Assembly: GCA_025024175.1 (NCBI GenBank)
Contig: QCXZ01000086.1
Span: forward strand, 1,488,001 to 1,552,000
Source: Rhyzopertha dominica
Lineage: Eukaryota > Arthropoda > Insecta > Coleoptera > Bostrichidae
Length of the DNA stretch: 64,000 nucleotides
Reading direction: 5' to 3'
The translations under genes and the position numbers were made by a program. How positions within the stretch are numbered: position 1 is the first letter of the stretch; each line of letters opens with the position of its first letter. This document shows positions 24,188 to 35,677 of this stretch, one piece after another. The notes beneath the pieces were generated by a model. It was not told the DNA's origin, ran no database searches, and saw only the letters and a list, made by a program, of their open reading frames with translations.

Positions 24188-27100
24188 ATAAATCTGTCCC
24201 CGGCTCAAAGCTTTCCGTTTTTCATGGTCTCCGTTTTAAGGATAGCTAATGTTTTAATTTGTAAAAACACAGCAACGTAAACATATAAACAAGATGGGCT
24301 GTGCTCAACTGCGTACAAACGAGAGAAATGCCGTCGCTTAATGCGCTGACTGGCGTATGAATATTTTTGCAGATGCGACAGTGCCCAAAATATATTCGAT
24401 CAATCTTACAAAAAATTGTCAACCTCCATGGAATAAAAATGAAGGCAGCGTTCATTAGTAAAGTGTTTTGAACGGGAGCGTTCATATTTGTACCTGAACA
24501 AGGTAATTTGTTTTCACATAATTCAAAATGAATTTCGCGACACTCGATCCGTTAAATTGATGATGGTTAATTTATCAAGCGCTGCTATCGTTAAAGCAAT
24601 GCTTCGACTTACCTGCGACAATGAATTATAACACGCAAAATTGGGTTAATCTTTATATTGTTAACCTGCGACTATAAATTGCTATTGATCCGTACAACGC
24701 TTAGAATCACAAAGCGAAATCTGTTTCAAATACTCGATATGGCGGTGATAATGTCTTAGACGCAGATTTTCTTTTTTACTTACGCAATGCGTAATAATTA
24801 ATCATCAATTAATCATCTCAGCGCCTAAAAAGTAATACTCTCAACTAATCCTACGTGAATTGCTTGCCTTTTGGGTCCTCAGCGAGACATATATCCATCA
24901 CGAGCCCTACATTCTGCGTGGCGTTTCGCTAACGCAAATTATCTTTCGGTGTATTTTGCATACGTTATAGTGTCAGAGTTCGGCGTTTTTATTGATTGAC
25001 GGACTCGGGGCATTGAAAATTCACTGCTCATAGCGACATCATCGGTGACAGATCGGTCTCACCAGTGTAAAAAGGCGCCGCGTCGCCAAAATCTGGGACG
25101 TTTACATAGAAGGCCCCCCTCAACAAACATGGTCAAGGCTTTTTAGCGCAGTGACCACCCTGCTGCTAATATTGGACCAGCTTTGTAGGTTTTTTCGCTT
25201 ATAGGGGATGAATTTCTACCCTCCAATATTTATTACATACGCTAATAAAATTTCAAGTTCAATACCATAACATTCGTTTCTAAGCCGGTAAGCCATAAAC
25301 CATTAAAGAGATGACAAATTCTAGTGCAATTTAAAATAAAATGGGTAAACCTCAGCTCTAAAGGTATTTATGGCCACACTAGGCTTCATCCCAACAAAAT
25401 TTTCCGTATTACATATACCTACAAATGGGAGAAAAAAAATAATGTAATAATAAAGATATATCTCAGCAAAAGAACACAAAAGTGATAATGTATAATTAAA
25501 GGTAAGAACAAAGGACCAACTAATGTAATTTTGCTATAAAACCTACCTTATTTTGCTTTGAAAAAACTCTTGGTTGGTTTATTATGAGTCTTAACGACTT
25601 AAAATTAACTAACAAGCAACAAACAACCACCATCGCCTTGGAAAAAGTAAGATTTTTTTAATTTTTGGTTACAAACAAGTGATTTCTCTGAGGTAATCAA
25701 CAGTGTCATGTGCAGGGCAATAGATTTCATTACGTGCAACACCGCAGCTAAAAATATTACCAGGAACAGTAAATGGTGCAAACACAATCGAATTACAGAA
25801 CAGTGGCAATTCTAGCGTGACCTTTTCCAAAGCAAAAACTGTTATGGATTCAAGTAAACATACAGGTCCAGCTTTATACAGTGGACTACATCTTGTGTTG
25901 AACAGCAGCAGTCTCCATTGATAATGGAAACGGACACTGTCACTCCATATCTTCATCAAAAATTCAGCTGGGAATAACGTAACTGCTGCATCATGCAGTT
26001 CAGTGGTCACGCTACCCCTGAATTTTACAGACAGCAGGGCTCAAAACATACGAGTGGTGGGGACCTAATCGCAAGAGAAATGAAAAAAAAGATTCGTCTC
26101 TGCAATCAAATTGATCCAGATGAGTCACGTAATGTGAGAATACTTTTCTCTTTAGATGTAAAAGAACTTACAAATATTTCTGTTAATGAAACAGCAAATC
26201 ATTTATTAATTATTTGAGTATTAGCATTATTTCAACTCTATCAAAAATATTAGAAAGAAATCTATACCTTCGTCAATCTTCATAAATTTTTATATATTTT
26301 GGAATGTTAAGTAGGCTACTCAGCTTTTCTTTAATAAAGGCATTTGTTATTATTATATTACAGCAGGGCTGGTTAAATAAATGTTAAATTCCTCCGCAGC
26401 TTCATCTTATCGGTAGGTAAAAATAGTAAAATACCCCCTCGTATTTATGGTTGCAACCGAGAAGCAATTTGTCTGCTACGATTCAGAAAATTGGTTAGAC
26501 ATGCCAAGCCATTTACATAACGTTCCGTGCTGTTCCTTTATACAAATAAGATGCCTGATATTTTATGTATGATCTGTAAGAGACGTGGCATAATAGCTTC
26601 CCAAGCTCTTTTATACAAAACAATAATCCGTTGAAAGCAATCTTTTATCTCCAACCTCGCTGGTCGTTAATCCCTCGAATGACTTTTTGTTGATTCGTCC
26701 TGTGGACACGTACCCATTCCATGGGACAACCACGCTCGTGTTCCGCTAATGGAGGGAATCCCGTATGCAGAGTCTGCGGCTTCAATCTTATAAAGCCAGT
26801 TGCAACGGTATATGACTGGGGGACTGTTTCCCTCACCATCAATTTAGGCATTCAGCCGCCGTCGATAAATCGGTATCAGCCTCAAACTTGCAAATAAAAG
26901 AAACTCTTGTTCCACGATAAAACTTAATCGAAACTTTTTGCGCTGAAGTATCTGTCGCTGTTCATCTCTCGCGGAATTGGAGCAAAATGTTCGGCTGCCC
27001 ATGGTATGCTGCCTTCTGTTTCACTGGGGAAACTTATGTCCATGAAGGGTTCGCCCAAATAAACATGACGGCTGAACTGCTAGGGTATTTTTTAGTATTC

Positions 27101-30100
27101 CCAGTGCAAAATAGGACGTAGATGCTTATAATTTATAACGAAGTAAAGTTACTAATTAATCTGGTATTATATATGGGTATATAAGATGGACACGGATTAA
27201 CAGTTAATCGAGCTATCATTCTTGAACTCTTGGGCCTAAAAGTACCTCTCTTTTTTGCGACTCTTCCAATAAACTAAGCCTTTTTTGCTAGTATTGCACT
27301 ATTACCTTATCAGATGGTAATAATATTTCGAGTGGAGGTAATATAATGATCTGGGATTTACAACTACCTGAACCTTTGACTTAAAGCAACTGAGATAATG
27401 TCGACCCAATCGTTCCTGAGAGATAAAAGTAACCTTGCATGAAAAAATACCTGCAAAAATACGGGTGAACCATCTATTCGCAGCTTCAAAAACCATTATT
27501 TCTAAAATAAGGGACATTAGTAATAACTACAAGCTGAATAAATATATAATTACATTGAATTTGTATTGATTCCCACATCCATAACACCTTTTTGGTCGCT
27601 AATTAAAAAAAATCACGTACGCAATACACAAAATACACCAACGCAGTTCAAATCGTATCGGATTAACACTATGTTCGTTATGGAAAGCTTTGTGAAAGCA
27701 ATTCGTCGATCACAAAGCCAAAAATAACAGCACTGGAAGGACCAAACAGCAAATCAAATCATTACAGCGTAAAGTGCCGGATGGTTTTAATTATTGTTTG
27801 TGGATATGTCATTCCTCATTCAAGTTAGTAACTACACATATTTTATATCGTATTTCTGGGTGTGTTATCAACTTAAAATCAGTTCTGGCGATCAGTTGCC
27901 ATTGCATGTTGTAAAATTTTAATGCGCTGGCGGTGGATCTGCAAATTCCCATAAGTACGAACATGTCTAACGCTTTTAGTGTAACCACAGTCAGTGGTTG
28001 CCCGTCTCTGGAGACCGAACAACCACCCATTCTCGTTATACATATTAAACATGTACTGTCTGACCCTGCAATATTAAGCAAATGCAATTCGCCGTTTAAC
28101 AGCACGTGTTGTCGGTTGCAATAATTGCTGGATTATTTCATTAGTTCGCTATACAAAGTGTTGGCAATAAGTGCAAGGGGTCGTTGTAAACAGTAAACAA
28201 GGATATCATCACATACGTGTCATACAGTTAATTACTTGCATAACGACTATTTCAATTTTTTACTTGAAAGAATAGTTTTGTAATTTTCACTCCATTGAGA
28301 TATTTATCACTTTTGGGAAGGAAAAAGCCTAATGGATTGAAAATGTACAAACTGGCCATAAAATAGTGTTTAACTTTTTAGAAAATATAACAGCAAATGC
28401 ACTATCTTACAAAAAGGTTGGGATTTGAACGACTAACAAGCTTTAAAGTAGGAAGACTCTACGTGGTGTATGTAGGTGAAGAATCTTTACACAACTCAAG
28501 ATAAAGCTCACCCAAGGAAGAAGAACAATGCAGTCCAGGATAGCCACCAAGGAGCAAAGAAATATTTTAGGAGAATTTCCACTGGTTGGGTTTCTAACGA
28601 TCTAAGAAACAGCTCCCGATTGTTATTGTTCATAACACTTTGTAAGCACTGAAGAAGTGCCTAATTTGTTGCATATGGGAGTATAAAGAACACTAACAGC
28701 GCATTTCCAACATCGGCACTATTATAATCATAATTAAAGTGATTTTGATAAGCAGTCTCAATTGTTATTGTTCATTTTTTATGCTAGTTCGTATTATTAC
28801 ATCTTGAGAATGGTTAAAAGCATACCAATAAACTAATATTGTGTTCTATTTACGAAGCTACACTGTTTGCTTGAGAAAAGTACACAATTTCTCTAATTAT
28901 TTAGATTAATATAGCTAAGGCATAGCAGGCGGACGTCAATAGCAATCGGCTTCTTTGTTTACATGACGCTGTAATTAAAATAATGCGAGATTGAATTTAA
29001 TAATTCGCGATGAATTGGTTTTGTGACCGGTGGTATTGTAATCAAATCGATGGCCGTGTAATGCTTTTCACAAAATGTTTGTCAACAAAGGCTCGATAGC
29101 GTTCGTTTGGAAATTGGATTTCGGTTGTTGTAATTTAATGCTATCGTAACGCTATTAACGTTAAAAACCCACCTACTAGTTTTTGTTCGCGAACACTGAA
29201 TGTGGCTGAATGAAATCTCTGCGTTAGGCTGTTATGGGATTGACATACACACAAAAACCGCAGAGGTCTAAATTTCCACTTTCTCCCTTCTGAACGGCCA
29301 AACAAAAACTTGTAACTGGTTGACCACTCCATTAGTAGGATGACCCGCAGTATAAAATAACATTGGTGTAAGGCTAAGCTCACAGACTCGCTTTGGGTGG
29401 GTATATATTCTGGCCACTGACGTCAGAAATAATATGGTAAATTCAAATAGTTTAGAAGATACACATGTAAACAGAATGAGGGAGAAATAGGGTGAATTCT
29501 AGATGAAGGCGTGTTCACGTAGTTTGCTAAATCTCTATGTGTTACAGGTTTTAATTGTAATTGGAAAAGTTTCGGAAGATAAGGAATGATTTAAACTAAA
29601 ACCTGGAGATTTAGAATAGAGTTTTAATTTGGAATGATTTTTTCGCATGTGTTGTGTTGAAAGCTCTCTCTAGGCTTTGAAATTCAATATGATGAAGTGA
29701 AACAATAAATTTAAAATACAGGAACAGGACTGTGTGCATACTGTGTATATTAAAACCACATATGTATGTGGATCAGTTCACAATTTTAAACAAGGTTTAA
29801 TAGTTGTTTTAATAAGAACAATTTGCATAAACGTCAAGATTTAGGAATTCGTTTAGCAAAATACTTGACGTATATTGCGCGTTATAAAATTACAAAAGAA
29901 GCACAAAGCGGCTGCTGTATTGCCGTAGGCACGATTTTATTCTGGTATTGAAACCCTTTCCCGCTTTATAAAACTTTTGGGATAAATTTACCGAAACGCC
30001 GCGTTTATTCCGTTTTGCATATTTTTTGTGGGATAAATTTGATAGAAGCATTAATACCAAAACGATAGGGCACTTCAAAAATTATTCCTTTATTAGGAGT

Positions 30101-30233
30101 CATTTTTGCTTTACAAGCGTGGGCTGATGAAAATAATGATATTTTTACGTATGTGTAACATATAGGGTGTGCTATTTAAAAAATATAATCAAAATTATCT
30201 ACTAATAAACCTCTTGTAAACAGAATACATATT
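24188..30233. other. gene-free stretch
   Basis: About 6 kb without a supported gene. The frame 25669-26010 (-, 113 codons) and the plus-strand translation across 25730-26060 are both fairly open, but neither shows a recognisable domain. Overlapping antiparallel frames at 27809-28105 (-) and 27933-28124 (+) are likewise unassigned. No repeat of the families found elsewhere occurs here. Confidence 0.4.
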
Positions 30234-30258
30234 CAATTTTGGTGGAGGCGCCGGGTTT
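30234..30258 (+). repeat. inverted copy of the 16728-16752 block (LTR PBS-like)
   Basis: CAATTTTGGTGGAGGCGCCG plus GGTTT is an exact 25-base reverse-complement match to 16728-16752. Similarity fades quickly on either side (AATGCGGGAATAA downstream is still comparable). In retrotransposon terms it would read: LTR end ...CA, spacer ATTT, primer-binding site TGGTGGAGGCGCCGGG. About 70 bp upstream is ATAGGGTGTGCTATTT, a possible unrelated transposon end. Confidence 0.7.
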
Positions 30259-30785
30259 ACGTATTAATAATGCGGGAATAAAATTATTATTGCCGTCCGA
30301 TTATGAGGTACAGGCTATATAGTCGACGTAGGCATAAGTCTTAAGATGTATACAATCATGGGAGCTGCCTTCTTTCACTTAGGTAGGTGCCGTATAAATA
30401 CAGTATCTCGGAGTTACGTTCAGCTAAAATATACAAATACCTACGCTCGCATGTCATCAGATTTCCGCGTCTGAAATTACGTATGTAGCTTTATGTGTCC
30501 ATCAACCCAGTCACTTCGAGACAAAATGCTTCAAAGCTGCATACGAACTGGCTTTCCAGAATTTCCAGGCCGCGGAAGGAATTGCCGTGCATTAATTATG
30601 CAAAATACGAGTGCTCTCCTCCTATTTTATAATGTGCCAGTTGGTCAGTTAATTGTTACGTATGTGTCTCGGACGTTATCGTAGAAATTTAGCAATAAAT
30701 TTGAAGATAACATCAAGCAGCTTCAACCAGCTTCAAAAAAACTAATCATGCTATGCTCTATGACGCCCAATTTACCTCTCTATAG
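30259..30785. other. gene-free stretch
   Basis: Moderately GC sequence with one 63-codon open frame (30493-30684 +) lacking motifs. Confidence 0.4.
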
Positions 30786-30893
30786 TTTTATGAGGTTCTA
30801 GCTGACATATTTAACAAGTATATTCCAAAAATGTCTGCTATTCAAAGAAACTATCACCCGTAGTTTTGGAAAGAAGCCTGCAATCCCAAGGTA
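30786..30893 (+). pseudogene. LINE endonuclease-RT linker relic
   Basis: The translation reads FYEVLADIFNKYIPKMS, then RNYHP, a TAG stop and FWKEA. This is the layout of the linker in Jockey-like LINEs: F..xL..IxxxYIPK followed by YPxWFxKEL, with the Trp codon replaced by a stop. Nothing convincingly continues into RT downstream, so only this shard remains. Similar linkers occur at 52232 and 56016. Confidence 0.4.
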
Positions 30894-32980
30894 AACTTTA
30901 CAAGTTAATGTAAATAATAAATAATCAAACGTTTATATCTATACATAAAAGATAACTACTCCTGCATGGATATTATCGAATTTATTAAGCACAAGCACCT
31001 TCACTGTCGCGCAAACGATGGATTTATTCGGCATATTACATCATTTCCACGAAACGGATGTCCCCCATCCCAGAATACAGCTGACGATTCTGGTGCTTAA
31101 TGAGCGCACTCGTGCTTAGTTATCTTTCCATCGGTTGGAGATTGCCTGTCCGTTGTAATAAGGCCGCGAGATGCTCACGCAATTTTTGTCGCAAATTGTT
31201 AGAACCGCATTCACGGTTATAGCGCAGAGTGGTTGTTAAGGGTAATTTGGCTGGAGCTGGACGTGTGTCCATCGCCCACCTCTTTGTATATAACAAAGGC
31301 TTTGTAGTCGATTAAGAATGTATGAGGGGTACTTCTGGGTGTACAGCCCTACAAGTTACGGGCACGGAACACGTATGAAAGCTCAATTACCGTGTACTGT
31401 ATAATGTTTTGATGTCCTTTCTTTGTTGCGCGCTGTTTCTCGCTGACTGTGGAGAGTTTAATATTTTACACCGCGATACCATGCGATGTCCTCGTTTCAA
31501 CATTAATACGTGAAACTTATAATCCAAATTTGGATTTTGCTTTAGACGGGCGATAGTGCACACTGAAATCTACCTAAACTAAATACGAATGTAAATCTGA
31601 TTTCCCTAACTATCACAATACAGGAATTTTCCATATATCAAATTAAAATCAGAAGACATGAAACGAAAAATCATAGAATAAAGGACTTAAAATAGGGTAA
31701 ATGAGCAAGACCGTAAGATTTGGACCTTACATCCTCGAAGATTGTTTGATGTCGGTTTTGGAGTGGTAAGATTCAATCTGGCACAATAAAGCAATCGAAC
31801 TGGTTTGGGGCATAGCTAAACTTGTTTGTAAATGTCTGGTAAATAAAAAAGATGGTAGTATTTACCTTTGAAACGTGGTCCAACTGTGTTCCATAAACAA
31901 ATGCAGAACTCGACAACTGTTAGGCAAAGGAACTACTGCTTTTATTGCAAATACGTCTTTAAATAGAGAAGAAATCAAAGATTTTCTTTTAAATGTGACT
32001 TATATTTTGAGGAATGTTCTAAAGACAAAATGTTTTGATAAAACTATTGAACAGTTTATGACGAAAGTAATACGTACAATCAGCTTAAAGATACATGGAT
32101 GCTTGAACACTAAAATGCCGGCGTTTTTTATTAAGTCGGAGTGTGCACTGTGAATAAATGCAGTGAATGTGAATACCGTGAAATATGCCATCCAGTAAAG
32201 TACCCCATCTCGCGGCGTATAATTTAGCCCTTCCAAGGCACGTAAGCATGCACCCAGTTCCTTCGTTGCAAATTAAGATATTACGAAGTATAAGTGGCAG
32301 CCTTCACGCCGCTGGCAAAACATGGACTTTATGAAGCTTAGATTGCAGCCGCCTTTCCAGCCTATGATTTCGTCAAGTGTTTCCAACCTTATCAGATCGC
32401 GCTGGTAAGGTTTTCGTTCGCTATCGTATTCGCATACAGGGTATACGCCGGGGGTGCTATTTTCAGGGCAGCACGAAAGTCTGTGCCGACCTTTATTACG
32501 TACGAAATTAGGTATGATTGGTTACGATCTGGGTTATAATTCAACGGCCTCTGTATGTGAATGTTGCCTGCCTGCGAAAATGTCTTATTAGGTGCGGTGT
32601 GTGGGTTGAACTAGATAGATTGCTAGATTAATAATAACATGATTCTGTCGGGTTAATAATGGCTAGTCTTATGGAAATTGATGTGATTAGCGTAAGGTAC
32701 ACAACTGGTTATTCAGGTTGTTCGGAGCTGGAGCTTATCAAACTCACATGTATTACTGATACTCTCGTGATTTGTCTACATTTATTTATACAGGTTGGTC
32801 CTATGTAATGAATTTGATTTCTTACAGCAAAAACACTACGCTGAGAACTATAAGTCGTGGAACCTAGGTTTCGTTATTAAACGTATTGATCTGGAAATTT
32901 ATTTTTTTCTATCGATTTTATTTTAAAACCAAGCTTTCGGAGAGTGTTGTTGCTACCAAACGCCTGCAATCATACGTCGT
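30894..32980. other. gene-free stretch
   Basis: The frame 31875-32153 (+, 92 codons) and its antiparallel partner 32000-32236 have no recognisable domain. Nothing else seen. Confidence 0.4.
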
Positions 32981-32981
32981 A

Positions 32982-33191
32982 TTAAATTTGTGTGACCATC
33001 TTTGGAAACCCCCGATGAACCACTTCGCACTTTTCTGTCCTGAGTTTGATTTTGGTCATTCTACTGGTTTTTGCGATGGCCCCACGTTTTTCCTGTGCAT
33101 TTCTGATGTATTCATAAACATTCAAAACTATTTGTTTAGCTTCAGGTGATAAATGACTATGATTTCGTTTAATATTTGACTGCTTCCGCAA
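32982..33191 (-). pseudogene. N-terminal relic of a Tc1/IS630-like transposase
   Basis: The minus-strand frame starts MRKQSN, then LSPEAKQIVLNVYEYIR, which matches the helix-turn-helix opening (LSxEAKxIVxNVYxYxR) of a DDE transposase family common in aphids, other insects and cnidarians. The next helices are scrambled. The frame ends FPKMVTQI, and in the next frame HTNLIRRMI resembles the DDFxxxxIRRxI block of the same family. No DDE domain follows. It could be the N-terminal counterpart of the family whose catalytic block survives at 694-966. Confidence 0.45.
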
Positions 33192-34565
33192 ATTCTTTAT
33201 AAATTAAAGATAAAGACTAATTGCGAGATTTATTATAAAACAAGTGATACTGAAAATTTATCTAAAATTCTTTCCATACATGATTATCTATGTGGGGCTT
33301 TCTAATATCTAATATCCAATCTAAGAATATTCATTTTGCTCGCGTATGGAATAAAACAATCGGGCCTCTCAATTTTAACTTGATAACCTACACTCTAACC
33401 AATATTCGTAAGTTGCTTCCAATTTGGACAAAATACTAAAATGCCTTGAAGGATAAAGCGACTGGTAAACTTTTTACGTCTCCGTGTTTACTGTCTACAG
33501 CTCATCACTGGAATGGGATGCTCCGTTTTTGTGTACCCGCGGAATATATTCAACATTCAGATTATTCCAGACAAAACTGCATATAAATCTGTCGGGGATT
33601 AAGCAGGAACAGAAGGGAAAAGCTCTAAATGTAAATGAATGGTGGAATTAGTTTTTAATGAACCGCTTGAAATAAAACAACGTTATAGCATTACAGTCGC
33701 ATCAGTTTCTTCTTCTATTTCTGTCGCGTCACGAATGAATACACACGTACGTAGGGCGCTGAAAGTATACGGATGCAATCTATACGTAATTAATCTACGA
33801 AGCTTAATTTCCATACACCACGTCGGCGTGCTTTCAATATTGGCTTAGAATCGATAGCGGGTGCATTTATATAGGTTTAGTCGAAGATAGGTTCGTGCAA
33901 TATTAATATTCATTTAATGAACATCACATGAATAAGCATGATATTTGTGAATATAAAAAAATAGTAGAAATAGCATTCTTTTTCTTAACAAAGAAGATAC
34001 ACTTTGGTTAATTTATTGACTACATTGCTAAATTTTTTCGTGTTCAGGCCGTAAAAGAACCAAATTTTTTGTACTTGTATGTATGTATACGGTTATTTCC
34101 CAAGGAATCTATAATTTTATCCCTTAGAAAACCTAACAGACGAATCATGTCCCATACTTTAACAATCTTTGGTGCTACAGAAAGTGAATGATTAGGAATT
34201 ATATTTTACGAATTATCTAGACTTCGGCATTCCAAAGTGTTTGTGTATTTATTCGACTAGCGATAACACCTTTACTTGCATAAACACATGGCTCTGGTTG
34301 CCAGTAAAAGATAAGAGGATATCATTTAAAGTAGTATAATAATTTTATCACTACACTTTACATTTACATTATTTATGTCTATCGGAATATGATATTTTTT
34401 CGTTAAAAATAACGCCTCTTTTATATGATTAGGTTATACTTTTTCAAAAGGGTTTAAAAAGCTAAATTCTAACATCAAATAATGCCATTATTTCGTATAT
34501 AATTACGTCACAAATTTAGAACTGGTCCTATGACGAAATTGAAATAAAGACGTTTTGGCGTTAAA
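33192..34565. other. gene-free stretch
   Basis: AT-rich; one 69-codon open frame (33639-33848 +) without motifs and a short (TGTA) run near 34,076. Nothing else recognised. Confidence 0.45.
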
Positions 34566-34680
34566 GACCTTAATGACATTGGACGTATTCTACAAAAAGC
34601 CATAAGAATAATCTTTAATAGCACGAACATCCACACATCAAATATGAAGAACTCCAACTAAAAAAGAAGCACTGGGTCCT
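34566..34680 (+). pseudogene. LINE ORF2 C-terminal relic
   Basis: The translation DLNDIGRILQKAIRIIFNST matches the thumb-region signature of Jockey-like ORF2 (xLxxIxxLQKxAIRIIxxS). It continues NIHTS and, after a one-base shift, KYEELQLKKKHW, resembling the LFxxLxILxLxxL that normally follows. No upstream RT motif is present within 300 bp. Confidence 0.4.
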
Positions 34681-35644
34681 GACAACACTTTCCCCAATCG
34701 CCAGATAGGTATAATATGCTCATCCATGAAAGGGGTTGCATAGTGCTGAGTGAGGAATAGGGAATTTTGTTATTTCCAGCCAGCCTCTTTCTATTAGCAA
34801 GCTCGTAACGTGAAATTTATCGCTTCCTTCAGCAGTAACACAGTTCCGGATAACGTATACAACCAAAATAATATCGTAAGTGGAAACCAATTTTGGGAAA
34901 GCTGTGGTTATGGCCTTTCGTGGTAATCTGCAATTACATAATATCATTCGTGCCCAAGTTGCACTGCACAAAATTACCAGCTTCCGGGCGAGATTATTAA
35001 ATTGTTATATAACACGATACCGAACGATATTCAGTGTTCTGGTGTTCACTTTGACCCAGACGGTTACAGTGTTTGTTTTTAACAGCGTATGCGCCATCTG
35101 GAAGTCCTGTGTGTTTTATAAATTGTTATGGCCCTCCGCATCGACAAGAATGTTTGTAGTGCGCCAGTCTTATGCATATTATTGTATTCAATTTGCTAAA
35201 CCACGAACGACTGCACTGCATACAAAGTTATCTACCTCGCTGTTCAGATGCATCGACCGGAATTTATGTGTTGTAAATGAAACTTGCTGGTTAAAAATGA
35301 TGTATGGATTCCATTATACCCTCGCGCCATATCTGTTCTTAACCTCATTAAATTCTTGAAGCCGTTCCGGAATAAAAGTCCGTATCGGCGAAACGATTTC
35401 AAACTCGAAGTTTTAAGTTGGTTAGTGTGCCAAATTCCACACGGAACCAACTGAAATACTTCGTTGTCTACTTCAGTCTAAGTACCAGCGATGTACCAAT
35501 TTTGACATTTCATGATGATGTCAATTAGACATAGCGATTAAAGAGTCCGTACTGGATGATTCCGGGCCCACAACTGTGGTGAGCATCGTCAGAGCTGAGT
35601 TCATCGTGGATGTCTCAAAGAATGTTCGCTTGATGAACCTGGCT
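34681..35644. other. unassigned open frame, no supported gene
   Basis: A plus-strand frame of 159 codons (34880-35359) is the longest here. It is rich in aromatic and hydrophobic residues, with a possible membrane-like segment (IFSVLVFTLTQTVTVFVFNS), but has no family motif, no upstream context and odd composition. I regard it as chance unless transcript evidence says otherwise. Confidence 0.3.
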
Positions 35645-35677
35645 CTGAAGATGCCTCACTACAACAGTGGACGAAAC
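35645..35677 (+). repeat. hammerhead-like motif CTGAAGATG...CGAAAC
   Basis: CTGAAGATG is followed by CTCACT, loop ACAAC and AGTGGA, then CGAAAC. CACT pairs with AGTG. CTGANGA and GAAA are the two conserved boxes of the hammerhead ribozyme core, here separated by a stem-loop as required, but an extra U and mismatches lie next to the boxes. The same pattern recurs at four other loci in the window. Confidence 0.45.

Noticed and set aside
34880..35359. 159-codon plus-strand open frame with a membrane-like segment
   Set aside because: No family motif, unusual composition and no supporting splice sites; kept only as an unassigned frame.
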